64,000 nucleotides of DNA from Paeniglutamicibacter sulfureus (lineage in GTDB: Bacteria > Actinomycetota > Actinomycetes > Actinomycetales > Micrococcaceae): the NCBI RefSeq assembly GCF_039535115.1, contig NZ_BAAAWO010000001.1, positions 1,054,001 through 1,118,000 on the forward strand. The letters are read 5' to 3'. The notes beneath the pieces are model-generated. The model saw only the letters and a program-made list of their open reading frames with translations. It was not told where the DNA came from and did no database searches. Position 1 is the first letter of the stretch; every line of letters begins with the position of its first letter. Both the position numbers and the translations under genes were made by a program. This document shows positions 8,419 to 17,518 of the stretch, piece after piece.

Positions 8419-10065
8419 ATGACTGCAACACTCGTGGCCAAGGACCTTGCCGGCGGCCATGCCAACCGGACGCTATTTTCTTCCCTCAGCTTCACCGTCT
8501 CCCCCGGGGACGTCATCGGGGTGGTGGGTGCCAACGGGGCCGGCAAATCCACGCTGCTGCGATTGCTCGCCGGGGTGGACGTTCCGCTGGGCGGAACCGT
8601 CTCCAGCGCACCGGACGGCGCGTTCATCGGCTGGTTGCCACAGGAACACGAACGCATCGACGGAGAAACCATCGAGGCCTACCTGGCCCGGCGCACTGGC
8701 TGTGCTGCGGCAACCGAGGCCATGGAATCCACCGCCGAGGCCCTGGGCTCCGGGGCACCGGGTGCCGATGACGCGTACGCCGCCGCCTTCGAGCACTGGA
8801 TGGCCAGCGGCGCGGCCGATCTTGAGGACCGGGCTCCGGCGACGCTTGCCGAACTTGGCTTCACCCTGCCCACCGACACCCTCATGACAGCACTCTCCGG
8901 CGGACAAGTGGCCCGCGTTGCCTTGGCGGCCCTGCTGCTTTCCCGCTTCGACCTGGTGCTGCTGGACGAACCCACCAACGACCTTGACCTCGCCGGGCTC
9001 GAACGCCTTGAATCCTTCGTCTCTTCGCTGCGCACCGGGGTCGTTCTGGTTTCCCACGACCGCGAGTTCCTGGCCCGCTGCGTGACCCGCATCGTCGAGC
9101 TGGATCTGGCACAAAACCAGGTCGCCGTGTACGACGGCGGCTACGACTCCTACCTCGAGGAGCGGGCCATTGCCCGCCGCCATGCCCGCGAGGCCTACGA
9201 CGAGTTCGCCGACAAGAAGGCGGACCTGGTTTCCCGGGCCCGCACCCAGCGCGAGTGGTCCTCCCAGGGTGTGCGCAACGCGATGAAGAAGAACCCTGAC
9301 AACGACAAGTTGCGCCGGAAGGCGTCCAACGAGTCCTCGGAGAAGCAGGCGCAGAAGGTCCGCCAGATGGAATCGCGGATCAAGCGCCTCGACGAGGTAG
9401 CCGAGCCACGCAAGGAATGGGTGCTGCAATTCGAGATCGCCGCCGCCCCGCGTTCCTCCACCGTGGTCTCCACGCTCAACGAAGTCTCCATCACCCGCGG
9501 CGAATTCACCTTTGGGCCCGTCTCAGCGCAGGTCAACGCCGGGGACCGCATCGGCATCACCGGCCCCAACGGGGCCGGGAAGTCCACCCTGCTAAAGCTG
9601 CTGCTGGGGCACCTGGCGCCGGATTCCGGATCGGCCACCTTGGGGTCCTCGGTGGCCATCGGCGAGATCGACCAGGCACGCAGCCACCTTGACGAAGACA
9701 CCGCCCTGGGCGACGGATTTGAACTTGCGGTTCCCCAGATGAACCCGGCCGAGGCTCGCACCCTGCTGGCCAAGTTCGGCCTCAAGGCCCACCAAACCGC
9801 ATCCCTGGTGCGGGATCTGTCCCCGGGTGAGCGGACGCGGGCGGGCCTGGCCCTGCTGCAGGCACGCGGGGTGAACCTGCTGGTGCTCGACGAACCCACC
9901 AACCACCTTGACCTGCCGGCCATCGAGCAGCTCGAGGAGGCACTGGAGTCCTACGAGGGAGCCCTGCTCCTGGTGACCCACGACCGCCGCCTGTTGGACA
10001 ATGTGCGCCTGGATGCACGCTGGCACGTCGAGGCCGGAAAGGTGCGCCTGGGGATCAGCTCCTGA
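8419..10065 (+). CDS. ABC-F family ATPase (ribosome-associated type)
   Basis: A 548-residue soluble protein with two ABC nucleotide-binding domains and no membrane segments. Domain 1 has Walker A GANGAGKST, signature LSGGQVAR and Walker B LVLLDEPTNDLD. Domain 2 has GPNGAGKST, LSPGERTRAG and LLVLDEPTNHLD. Between them lies a charged helical linker (about residues 245-330) rich in Lys/Arg/Glu, the P-site tRNA interaction motif region of ABC-F proteins. Members act on the ribosome as translation factors or antibiotic-protection proteins; sequence alone does not separate these. The ATG lies 6 nt after TAAACT, with no Shine-Dalgarno, suggesting a leaderless message. A second, unlike ABC-F is encoded at 57512. 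Confidence 0.93.
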   Translation: MTATLVAKDLAGGHANRTLFSSLSFTVSPGDVIGVVGANGAGKSTLLRLLAGVDVPLGGTVSSAPDGAFIGWLPQEHERIDGETIEAYLARRTGCAAATEAMESTAEALGSGAPGADDAYAAAFEHWMASGAADLEDRAPATLAELGFTLPTDTLMTALSGGQVARVALAALLLSRFDLVLLDEPTNDLDLAGLERLESFVSSLRTGVVLVSHDREFLARCVTRIVELDLAQNQVAVYDGGYDSYLEERAIARRHAREAYDEFADKKADLVSRARTQREWSSQGVRNAMKKNPDNDKLRRKASNESSEKQAQKVRQMESRIKRLDEVAEPRKEWVLQFEIAAAPRSSTVVSTLNEVSITRGEFTFGPVSAQVNAGDRIGITGPNGAGKSTLLKLLLGHLAPDSGSATLGSSVAIGEIDQARSHLDEDTALGDGFELAVPQMNPAEARTLLAKFGLKAHQTASLVRDLSPGERTRAGLALLQARGVNLLVLDEPTNHLDLPAIEQLEEALESYEGALLLVTHDRRLLDNVRLDARWHVEAGKVRLGISS

Positions 10066-10242
10066 GGCCCGGTCGGCGTGGGCCCGGTATCGAGCTATTC
10101 CCAACGTCCACCATGGATTCTGCGCTAGGCGAACCCGTGGACGGTGACCATTCATTGCTAAAGGGCACAGGTTCGGGACATGCTGAAATTGTTGCACGTA
10201 GCGTGTGCCAACCTACTGGACGGTACGTCGAAAGTGGTCTCC

Positions 10243-10653
10243 ATGAAGAAGTCAGTTTCCAAGCGTGTGCCCCGATTGCCTTTGCTTTCCGCGCAGGCAA
10301 CCCCGTCAGCCGGTGCCTGGATCATCCAAAGGAACGAGGCACCATCCTATGATGCCCCGACCTGTGAACGCTGTGGCACCAGCGAATATCTTGTCTATGA
10401 AAACGTCACCCTTCTGCTCGACTCCAAAAGGGTCCAGCCTCCATGCTGGGACGTTGAATATTGGTGCGGCGCATGCGAGTCCTTCTACGGGATGCTCACC
10501 ACCTACGTGCCCGAAGACCGCCAGGCCGTCAGGCTGGCGGCGGAGAATCCCCGCTATGTGCACTACCGCGTGACAGAGCTGGATCGCGGCAACAGCACGA
10601 AGGTTGCCCGTGGTGCCCGCCAGCAGCTGCCCGGTTTGACCGCAGTCGATTAG
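10243..10653 (+). CDS. Hypothetical zinc-ribbon-like protein
   Basis: A 136-residue protein I do not recognise. It carries two Cys-x-x-Cys knuckles, CERCGTSEYL and YWCGACESFYG, about 40 residues apart, which suggests a zinc ribbon. Between them is a conserved-looking Trp/Tyr patch (CWDVEYW). The N-terminal 35 residues are basic. The ATG at 10243 (MKKSVSK) is preferred over upstream in-frame codons because the extra sequence looks non-coding. It lies 13 bases upstream of the carboxylate-amine ligase and may be co-transcribed with it. No function is assigned. Confidence 0.65.
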   Translation: MKKSVSKRVPRLPLLSAQATPSAGAWIIQRNEAPSYDAPTCERCGTSEYLVYENVTLLLDSKRVQPPCWDVEYWCGACESFYGMLTTYVPEDRQAVRLAAENPRYVHYRVTELDRGNSTKVARGARQQLPGLTAVD

Positions 10654-10666
10654 GGGCGAGTGCGAG

Positions 10667-11749
10667 GTGCGCACCTTTGGCATTGAGGAAGAGTTCTTCC
10701 TCATCGACCGTGAAACCGGGATGCCGGCCGTCCCACGGCGACGCGTTTACAACGACTTGATGGCAGTGAACGGCGGAAGCAGTCCCACGCATCCCGAATT
10801 CCTCTCCTGCCAGCTGGAGCGCAGTACGCCGATCTGCACCACGCGCCAAGAGGCGATCGAGTCAGTCACCGCCGCCCGCCGGGAACTTTCGGCTGTGGCG
10901 CGCCAGGCGGGGCTTCACTTGGTCGGGTCGGGCACGCCGCCGCGGATCCCGTCCGGCCCGGCAACTGTGCACGCTTCAGAACGCTACTATTCCATCAACG
11001 AATTCTGCGGTGCCATCACCGCGGAGCACTACCTCAGCGGCACCCATGTCCATGTGGGGATCGACGACCTTGCCTCCGGGGTGGAGGCCATGAACGCGCT
11101 CCGGCCATGGCTGCCGCTGCTCACTGCCTTCGGGGCAAACTCGCCCTACTGGCGGGGATCCGACAGCGGATTCGCGTCCTGGCGCACCATCCAGTACCGC
11201 CGCTGGTCCATCCAAGGCATTCCACCGTATTTTGCTGATGAACAGGACTACCTGCGCCGGATGGAGTTCCTGCTGGCTTCCGACGTGGTCCTTGACCAAG
11301 GCCACATCAGCTGGGCCGCCCGGCTCTCCACGCGCTACCCCACATTGGAGATCAGGACGGCCGATGCCCAGGTGCGCGCCTCCGACGTCGTCCTCCTGGC
11401 GTTGATTGCGCGGGCCTTGGTTTCCGCCGGCATCAACAATCCCGGGCGCATCCCGAATCCGGCGCCCGAGGCCTTGGACATGGCGCAGTGGCAGGCCGCC
11501 AAATTTGGGATCCGCGGAAACCAGTACGATCTGGTCACCGGCACCAAGTGCAGCATCGACCGGCGCCTGGAGTCGCTGCTGCAGTACATCCGCCCGGAAC
11601 TGAAGACCACCGGAGACACCGAATACGTCGGCGCAGGGCTTGAACGGATGATGAGCGAGGGCAACGGTGCCGTGGCCCAGCGCCGCGCCTTCCATGACGG
11701 CGGGTTCGACCAGGTGCTGGCCGAGGCTGACGCCCGGGTTGCCGACTGA
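10667..11749 (+). CDS. YbdK-type carboxylate-amine ligase (GCS2 family)
   Basis: A 360-residue ATP-grasp-like ligase of the glutamate-cysteine ligase type 2 family. It opens with RTFGIEEEFFLID, the hallmark Glu cluster for Mg-ATP binding, and contains YLSGTHVHVGIDD and the arginine-rich LEIRTADAQ strand. Family members form a gamma-glutamyl-type amide from a carboxylate and an amine; in mycothiol producers the true substrate is unclear because glutathione is absent. The GTG start at 10667 is the only one that keeps the conserved N-terminus, with a weak GGGGCGAG upstream. It may share a transcript with the small zinc-ribbon gene. Confidence 0.88.
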   Translation: MRTFGIEEEFFLIDRETGMPAVPRRRVYNDLMAVNGGSSPTHPEFLSCQLERSTPICTTRQEAIESVTAARRELSAVARQAGLHLVGSGTPPRIPSGPATVHASERYYSINEFCGAITAEHYLSGTHVHVGIDDLASGVEAMNALRPWLPLLTAFGANSPYWRGSDSGFASWRTIQYRRWSIQGIPPYFADEQDYLRRMEFLLASDVVLDQGHISWAARLSTRYPTLEIRTADAQVRASDVVLLALIARALVSAGINNPGRIPNPAPEALDMAQWQAAKFGIRGNQYDLVTGTKCSIDRRLESLLQYIRPELKTTGDTEYVGAGLERMMSEGNGAVAQRRAFHDGGFDQVLAEADARVAD

Positions 11750-11777
11750 ACCTTTCCCCGTGGACCGGAAGCTTGAT

Positions 11778-13130
11778 TCATTCGCCTCCGGACAAGGCCT
11801 CGTCCACCCCCGGGATTTGTTCCCGGTAGGTGTCAAGCAACGACTTGGCCACGGAGATTGAATCCACCAGCGGGTGGGCGGCCAGCGCCCGCCAGGCCAG
11901 CTCGCCGCTCTTGTTTTTCGAAGCTGCAATCGTCAACCGCTCGACGGCCTTGACCTGCTGCAGCAGCCCGAGCATCTCGCCGGTGACCGGCGCGATGCGC
12001 CGGGGCACGATGCCGTCGCCGGTGACGGTGCACGGCACCTCGATCACCGCGTCATCGGGCAGCTGGGGAACCAGACCGCGATTGGCCACATTGAGGATCA
12101 TGGTCGCGGGCTTGCCACCGAGCAGGGCCGTCATGAGGTCGAGGGCGACCTGCTGGTATCCCCCTCCCTCGATGTCGGAGGCCTGGCGAGCGGTGCGTTC
12201 GGACTCGGGCCGGCTTTCGGCCATGTAGCTCGCCTCGCGATCGTGCTTGGTCCGCTGCCACAGCTCCAACGCACTGTCGGGATGGTGGCAGGCCTCCTCG
12301 TAGAAGCGTCCCTGCTGGCGGTGCAGGAACTCGCCGCGGGTCTCGGCCGAGCCGCGCAGCCGCTCGGTGGCTTCACGCTGGAAGTAGTAATAGTAAAGGT
12401 ACTCGTTGGGAATCGCTCCCAGTGCCCTGATCCAGTCGGAGCCCATGAGCCTGGCTTCCTCGATGCCTTCGAGCCCCGCGTCGTCGGCCAACAGCCCGGG
12501 CAGTTTGTCCACTCCGTCCACGGTGAGGCTGCGCAGCCAGCCGAGGTGGTTCAGGCCCACATAGTCGAAGTCGACGTCCTCGGGGGTGGATCCGATGGCG
12601 TGGACAGCCCGGCGCATGAGCCCGATCGGTGTGTCGCAGATGCCCACGACGTTGTCTCCCAGCGCCTCCCGCATGGCCTCGGTGACGATGCCCGCGGGGT
12701 TGGTGAAGTTGATGAGCATTGCCTCGGGGGCGTGCCTGGCCACGCGCTCGGCGAGGTCGCGGGCGTGGGGCAGGGTGCGCAGGGCGTAGGCCAGCCCGCC
12801 GGGACCTGTGGTTTCCTGGCCGAGCACGCCCATTTCCAAGGCGATCCTCTCGTCCTTGATCCGTCCGCCGGTGCCTCCGATGCGCATGGCGGAGAAGATG
12901 AAGGCGGCACCCGTGACCGCTTCATCCACTCCGGAGGCCGTGGTGACGCGCGGGGGCCGGGGCAGGGAAGGGGCCATCTGCGCCAGCACGGCCTCGATGG
13001 CTGCCACCCGTTCCGGGTCGGAGTCGAAGAGGCACAGGTCGGTGATGCGCACCGTCTCCGTGTCGCCCGAGATGGCCTCAAAGATTTGCGGCACCCGGAA
13101 CCCGCCGCCTCCGATGATGGTCAGCTTCAT
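11778..13130 (-). CDS. Glycoside hydrolase family 4 (6-phospho-beta-glucosidase-like)
   Basis: A 450-residue NAD- and Mn-dependent glycosidase. The Rossmann loop is IIGGGGFRVP (residues 5-14); metal ligands are expected at Cys165 (GICDTPIG) and His195 (GLNHLGW). The segment NFTNPAGIVTEA is typical of GH4. Family members open phospho-glycosides by an oxidation-elimination-addition mechanism, although some act on unphosphorylated alpha-galactosides or glucuronides. The ATG overlaps the deoR stop by 4 bases, so both come from one message. The divergent kinase and ABC importer indicate a disaccharide or glycoside catabolic locus. Confidence 0.9.
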   Translation of the reverse strand: MKLTIIGGGGFRVPQIFEAISGDTETVRITDLCLFDSDPERVAAIEAVLAQMAPSLPRPPRVTTASGVDEAVTGAAFIFSAMRIGGTGGRIKDERIALEMGVLGQETTGPGGLAYALRTLPHARDLAERVARHAPEAMLINFTNPAGIVTEAMREALGDNVVGICDTPIGLMRRAVHAIGSTPEDVDFDYVGLNHLGWLRSLTVDGVDKLPGLLADDAGLEGIEEARLMGSDWIRALGAIPNEYLYYYYFQREATERLRGSAETRGEFLHRQQGRFYEEACHHPDSALELWQRTKHDREASYMAESRPESERTARQASDIEGGGYQQVALDLMTALLGGKPATMILNVANRGLVPQLPDDAVIEVPCTVTGDGIVPRRIAPVTGEMLGLLQQVKAVERLTIAASKNKSGELAWRALAAHPLVDSISVAKSLLDTYREQIPGVDEALSGGE

Positions 13131-13876
13131 GCCAGAATCACTTCGCTTCCTGATGTCCTGAATGCTTCGAGGGTCTGGGGATCGGCACCCTTGCTGGTCA
13201 CCAGCGTGCCAATGCGCGAGGCGGTGCAGACCTCGCGGAGGCCCACCCCCGGGAATTTCGTTTCGTCGGCCAACAGCACAATATTCGAGCTGGTGGCCAG
13301 CAGTGCGTGCTTGACGGGAACCTCGATGCCGGTGGTGTCAAGCACCGTGGTGTCGGGCCGCACTCCGCTGCAGCCCAGGAAACCGATGCTGGCACGAATG
13401 TTGGCCAGCGATTCGAGGGTCAGCGACCCCACCAGCGAATGGTAGGAGCGCCTCAGGACTCCCCCGAGGATGACCAGCTCCACCTCGGTGTCGGTGCGCA
13501 ATTCATCGAGCACCGCAATACTGGAGGTCATCACCGTAATCTGGCGCCCACGCAGTGCCCGGGCGAGCAAGGCGGCGGTCGTCCCGATATCCAGCAGGAC
13601 CACGTCTCCGCCCCTGACCAGCTCGGCTGCGCGGAGGGCGATGTTTTCCTTCGACGGCGGACCGGCGGCGAGCACCTCGCGGAAGGGGAACTTGTCCGCG
13701 TCGAGGCTCCCGCCCCCGTGGACGCGGCGAAGTTGGCCTTCGGACGAGAGTTGGTTCAGGTCCCGCCTGATGGTGGACAGACTCACGCCCAAGTCATCGG
13801 CCAGTTGCTGGACCGAGACATCACCGGTCTCCTGGATCCGACGCAGGATGGAACCCTGTCGCGCGCTGATGAGCAT
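13127..13876 (-). CDS. DeoR-family transcriptional repressor
   Basis: A 249-residue sugar-responsive regulator. The N-terminal helix-turn-helix reads VSVQQLADDLGVSLSTIRRD (about residues 20-39) and is followed by GQLRRVHGGG, the DeoR family signature. The C-terminal part (about residues 75-235) is the sugar-phosphate sensor, with VLLDIGTTAALLA. It is the first gene of the GH4 operon and is divergent from the kinase/importer genes, so it probably represses both in the absence of a phosphorylated sugar. The ATG at 13876 follows TAGGGT by 6 nt, suggesting a leaderless message. Confidence 0.92.
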   Translation of the reverse strand: MLISARQGSILRRIQETGDVSVQQLADDLGVSLSTIRRDLNQLSSEGQLRRVHGGGSLDADKFPFREVLAAGPPSKENIALRAAELVRGGDVVLLDIGTTAALLARALRGRQITVMTSSIAVLDELRTDTEVELVILGGVLRRSYHSLVGSLTLESLANIRASIGFLGCSGVRPDTTVLDTTGIEVPVKHALLATSSNIVLLADETKFPGVGLREVCTASRIGTLVTSKGADPQTLEAFRTSGSEVILA

Positions 13877-13896
13877 GGCATCACCCTAGCAGTCAG

Positions 13897-13955
13897 AAAT
13901 GCGCAAAAACGAGCATTTTCAAGCACTTGAACCGTCTCTGGACGCATGCTAACGT
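13897..13955. promoter_or_regulatory. Divergent promoters and DeoR operator candidate
   Basis: On the plus strand TTGAAC (13927-13932), a 17-base spacer and TAACGT (13950-13955) form a good promoter for the kinase/importer genes. The inverted repeat AAATGC-N10-GCATTT (13897-13902 and 13913-13918) lies upstream of it, in the region where the deoR promoter should be, and is a candidate DeoR binding site. Confidence 0.5.
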
Positions 13956-14063
13956 CCAATCCAAGGGTGCTCCCAGCGGCCCCCCGCCACGGGCGATCCG
14001 GGGGTGCATCGACCCGACCCGCAGCGGCAGGCTCCAGGCGGCACAAGTCAGAGGAACTCAGCG

Positions 14064-15179
14064 GTGGACACAGCATCCAATCCCGGCACCGACCTTGATC
14101 TCTTCCTCCACGGGTCGCTCTTCTTCGACATCATCTTCACCGGCCTGCCCTCCGCCCCGCAGCCCGGCACCGAGGTCTGGGCCGAGGGCATGGGATCGGT
14201 CCCCGGAGGCATCGCGAACCTCGCCGTGGCCGCGGCCCGGCTGGGGCTGTCCACCGGGCTCTCGGCCGGCTTCGGGGACGATGCCTACGGCGCCTGGTCC
14301 TGGTCGCTGCTGGAAGAGCAGGAGGGCATAGACCTAAGCCGCTCGCGCATCTTCCCCGAGTGGCATTCGGCGGTCACCGTCTCCCTGGCCCGCGGCGGCG
14401 ACCGTTCCATGGTCACCCACGGCCACCCGATGCCCGTCAGCGCCATGGAGCTGATCGGAACCCCGCCAACTTCCAAGGCCATGATTGCCGAGCTGGCACT
14501 GCCCGGGGACGAGGCGCCTTGGTGGCTGGCCACCGGCCCGAACCAGGGCAGGGTCTTCGCGGCCGTCGGCTGGGACCCCACCGAAAAGTGGGATCCGGCC
14601 ATGCTCGGGGATCTGGAACACTGCCACGGCTTCCTGCCCAACCACGTCGAGGCCATGGCCTACTCCCGCACCTCCACCCCGGACGCAGCGCTCGAGGCCC
14701 TAGCGACACGCGTCCCGCTGGTGGTCGTCACCCGGGGCGTGGAGGGGGCCATCGCCATCGACTCCACCACCGGCGAACGCGCCCGCGTTCCCAGCCTGCC
14801 GGTTCCTGCCATCGACCCGACCGGCGCCGGCGACGTGTTTTCGGCCGGCATCGTGCTCGGCACCCTGGCCGGCTGGCCGCTGGAGCAGCGTTTGCTCTTC
14901 TCCACGCTGTGCTCGGCCCTGGCCGTGAAGCACTTTGGCGGCTCCCTGGCTTCCCCGGGCTGGGGAGACATTGCCGACTGGTGGGAGTCCACAAAGCTGC
15001 GGGCTCGGGAGAACGCCGAGTGCCGGGACATCGCCAAGCGCTACGGTTTCCTGGACGAGGTCCTGCCGCAGCACCAGCTCAATGCCGTGCGCCGCGCCGA
15101 GGCCACGTTCGGATTGCTGACCGAGGCCGAGGCACACTACCGGACCAATGGATACAAGCCACTTCCGCCGGCCCGCTGA
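14064..15179 (+). CDS. PfkB-family carbohydrate kinase
   Basis: A 371-residue sugar kinase of the ribokinase/PfkB family. The N-terminal substrate-binding part shows GSLFFDIIFTGLP and GGIANLAVAAARLG (about residues 48-61), and the C-terminal anion-hole motif is DPTGAGDVFSAG (251-262), with Asp257 as the catalytic base. The C-terminal 80 residues extend beyond the usual fold and are less typical. The GTG at 14064 has GAGGAAC at 14051-14057; upstream in-frame sequence looks non-coding. It is followed by the importer genes and probably phosphorylates the imported sugar or the glycoside that GH4 cleaves. Confidence 0.9.
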   Translation: MDTASNPGTDLDLFLHGSLFFDIIFTGLPSAPQPGTEVWAEGMGSVPGGIANLAVAAARLGLSTGLSAGFGDDAYGAWSWSLLEEQEGIDLSRSRIFPEWHSAVTVSLARGGDRSMVTHGHPMPVSAMELIGTPPTSKAMIAELALPGDEAPWWLATGPNQGRVFAAVGWDPTEKWDPAMLGDLEHCHGFLPNHVEAMAYSRTSTPDAALEALATRVPLVVVTRGVEGAIAIDSTTGERARVPSLPVPAIDPTGAGDVFSAGIVLGTLAGWPLEQRLLFSTLCSALAVKHFGGSLASPGWGDIADWWESTKLRARENAECRDIAKRYGFLDEVLPQHQLNAVRRAEATFGLLTEAEAHYRTNGYKPLPPAR

Positions 15180-15258
15180 ACCGCACCCGCCGTCCCGGCG
15201 GCGGCCATCGAGACATGTCGCATCACTTGCACCACGTACCTTGCATGAAAGGACCACC

Positions 15259-16623
15259 ATGAAACCCCGAGGCAAGACCCTCACCGGTGCCTTGGCCGCT
15301 GCCGCGGCCCTGGCACTGACGCTCTCAGCCTGCACGCCGGGCTCCGAGGCCCCCACGTCCTCTGCCCCGCTCACCAGTGCCCCCGTGGAAACGGACGTCT
15401 CAAAGATGGGCGAGCAGACGCTCACCGTCTGGGACCAGGAGGTCCGCGGCGGGCAGAACGAGCAGATGACCAAGCTCAATGCCGCCTTCGAGGACAAGTA
15501 TCCGAACGTGACCATCGAGCGCAACTCCCAGTCCTTCGAGGACCTGGGCAAGACCCTGCGCCTGGCGCTGTCCGGCAACGACGCCCCCGACGTGGTCCAG
15601 GCCAACAACGGCCGCAACACCATGGGCTCCTTCGTCAAGGCCGGGCAGCTGCTGCCACTCGATGCGTGGGCGCAGGCCTACGGCTGGACCGAACGCTTCC
15701 CCGCCTCCGTGCTGAAGTACTCGCAGTACTCCACGGACGGCACCACGTTCGGATCCGGCTCGGTCTACGGGCTGCCGCAGGTCGGCGAGGTGGTCGGCGT
15801 CTTCTACTCGAAGAAGAAGCTTCAATCCCTGGGCCTGGACGTCCCGTCCGACTGGGCCGGGTTCGAGTCCGCCACCGCCACCGCCAAGGACAAGGGCGAG
15901 ACCCCGCTGCTGCTGGGCAACATCGAGAAGTGGCCCGCGGGCCACGTCTTCGGCCCCCTCCAGGGTGCCAAGGCGCCTGCGGAGGACATCGAGAAGCTTG
16001 GTTTTGGCAACGCCGGTTCCACCTGGAACACCCCGGAGAACGAGGCCGCGGCGGCCGAACTGGCCGACTGGAACGCCAAGGGCTACTTCAACGAGGGCGT
16101 CAACGGCACCGAATACGATGCCGCCTGGCAGAACCTGGCCAAGGGCGAGGGCGTGTTCCTGATGGGAGGCTCCTGGATGGCCGCGGACCTGGCCGACGCC
16201 ATGGGCGAGGACGTTGGGTTCTTCGCCCCGCCGGCAACCGCCGGGACCGGCGCGCACACCACCGGCGGCACCGGGCTGCCCTTCACCGTGACCTCCAAGA
16301 CCGAAAACCCGGATCTGGCCGCCGCCTACATCGACTTCATCACCAACGACGAGGCGATGGCAGTGTTGGCCGACACCGGGAACCTGCCGGTCATCAACAC
16401 CCAGAAGTATGCCCCTGCCTCCGGCGTGCTCAAGGACGTTTACACGGAGTTCGAGACCGTCACCACCAAGGGCGCCCTGCTGCCGTACCTGGACTACGCG
16501 ACCCCGTCCATGGGAGACACCCTCGGCGACTCGCTGCAGGGCCTGCTGGCCGGCAAGCTCGATGCTAAGGCGTTCACCGACGCCATGGAAGCTGACTATG
16601 CCGGCTTCACCCAAGGCAAGTGA
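15259..16623 (+). CDS. ABC sugar importer, lipoprotein substrate-binding protein
   Basis: A 454-residue family-1 extracellular solute-binding protein. The signal peptide ends in the lipobox LSAC, with Cys25 predicted to be lipid-modified, so the protein is anchored on the outer face of the membrane. The mature part has the periplasmic-binding fold with VVQANNGRNTMGSFVKAG and VFLMGGSWMA segments typical of disaccharide/oligosaccharide binders. The ATG at 15259 has AAAGGA just upstream. Its 3' end overlaps the first permease gene by 26 bases, so the importer genes are one operon. Confidence 0.93.
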   Translation: MKPRGKTLTGALAAAAALALTLSACTPGSEAPTSSAPLTSAPVETDVSKMGEQTLTVWDQEVRGGQNEQMTKLNAAFEDKYPNVTIERNSQSFEDLGKTLRLALSGNDAPDVVQANNGRNTMGSFVKAGQLLPLDAWAQAYGWTERFPASVLKYSQYSTDGTTFGSGSVYGLPQVGEVVGVFYSKKKLQSLGLDVPSDWAGFESATATAKDKGETPLLLGNIEKWPAGHVFGPLQGAKAPAEDIEKLGFGNAGSTWNTPENEAAAAELADWNAKGYFNEGVNGTEYDAAWQNLAKGEGVFLMGGSWMAADLADAMGEDVGFFAPPATAGTGAHTTGGTGLPFTVTSKTENPDLAAAYIDFITNDEAMAVLADTGNLPVINTQKYAPASGVLKDVYTEFETVTTKGALLPYLDYATPSMGDTLGDSLQGLLAGKLDAKAFTDAMEADYAGFTQGK

Positions 16624-17518
16624 CACCACCGGCGGGCCGGGCACACGCTCGGCCCGCCACGGGCGCACCATCACGCCCTACCTCTTCATTGCACCGGCCC
16701 TGGCGGTCTACACCGCGTTCATGCTCTACCCGCTGGCCCGCTCGGTGCACCTCTCCCTCTTCGAATGGGACGGGCTGTCCCTGGCCACCTTCGTGGGGGT
16801 GGGGAACTACACCGACATCCTCGCCGATGAACGCCTGCGCGCAGCGTTCGGCCACGCTGCGGCCTTCATCTTCTTCTACGCGCTGCTGCCCTGCGGCATC
16901 GGCCTGGTCCTGGCCGCGGTGCTGACCCGCGCCAAGGTCCGGGCCCTGCCGCTCTTCCGCGTCCTGGTGTTCCTGCCCCAGGTCATTGCGATGGTCGTGG
17001 TCTCCGTGGCCTGGAAGCAGATCTACGCCCCCGACGGCCTGCTGAACTCCGGGCTGCGCTCCATCGGGCTGGAGGCACTCACCCGTTCCTGGCTCGGGGA
17101 CTACGCCTTCGCGCTGCCGGCCGTCGGGCTGGTCGGTTCCTGGGTGTCCACCGGGCTGGTCACCGTGCTGCTGCTTGCCGGCATGGCCAAGATCCCCACC
17201 GAGCTTTTCGAGGCGGCGCGGCTTGACGGCGCCGGGGCCATCCGCGAGTTCTTCGCCATCATCGTCCCGGCCGTCCGCGCGGAAGTCACCGTGGCGCTGA
17301 CGCTGACCATCGTGGCCTCGCTGAAGACCTTCGACCTGATCTACATGACCACCTCCGGCGGGCCCGGTTCCTCCACCACGGTGCCCAGCTACGAGGTCTA
17401 CCGACGGGCCTTCGAGACCGGGCAGGTCGGCTCCGCGGCCGCCATCGGCGTCACGCTGACGGTGATCATCTTCCTGATCACGCTGGCCGTGAACCGGATC
17501 TCGGAGCGCGGCGCATGA
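16598..17518 (+). CDS. ABC sugar importer, permease subunit 1 (MalF-like)
   Basis: A 306-residue membrane protein with about six helices. The cytoplasmic coupling (EAA) motif is FEAARLDGAGAIREFFAIIVP-like (E-A-A-x-x-x-G near the C-terminal third), where the ATPase docks. Sequence FIAPALAVYTAFMLYPLARS near the N-terminus is typical of the MalF/UgpA group. The ATG at 16598 lies within the substrate-binding-protein gene, preceded by GGAAG; a longer upstream frame is out-of-frame sequence of that gene. It overlaps permease 2 by 4 bases. Confidence 0.92.
   Translation: MPASPKASDTTGGPGTRSARHGRTITPYLFIAPALAVYTAFMLYPLARSVHLSLFEWDGLSLATFVGVGNYTDILADERLRAAFGHAAAFIFFYALLPCGIGLVLAAVLTRAKVRALPLFRVLVFLPQVIAMVVVSVAWKQIYAPDGLLNSGLRSIGLEALTRSWLGDYAFALPAVGLVGSWVSTGLVTVLLLAGMAKIPTELFEAARLDGAGAIREFFAIIVPAVRAEVTVALTLTIVASLKTFDLIYMTTSGGPGSSTTVPSYEVYRRAFETGQVGSAAAIGVTLTVIIFLITLAVNRISERGA

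Noticed and set aside
8168..8431. 87-codon open frame on the minus strand before the ABC-F gene
   Set aside because: No start signal and no protein-like features; it would overlap the ABC-F promoter.
11874..13445. 523-codon open frame on the plus strand
   Set aside because: It is antisense to the GH4 and DeoR genes, has no family features, and its length is due to high GC.
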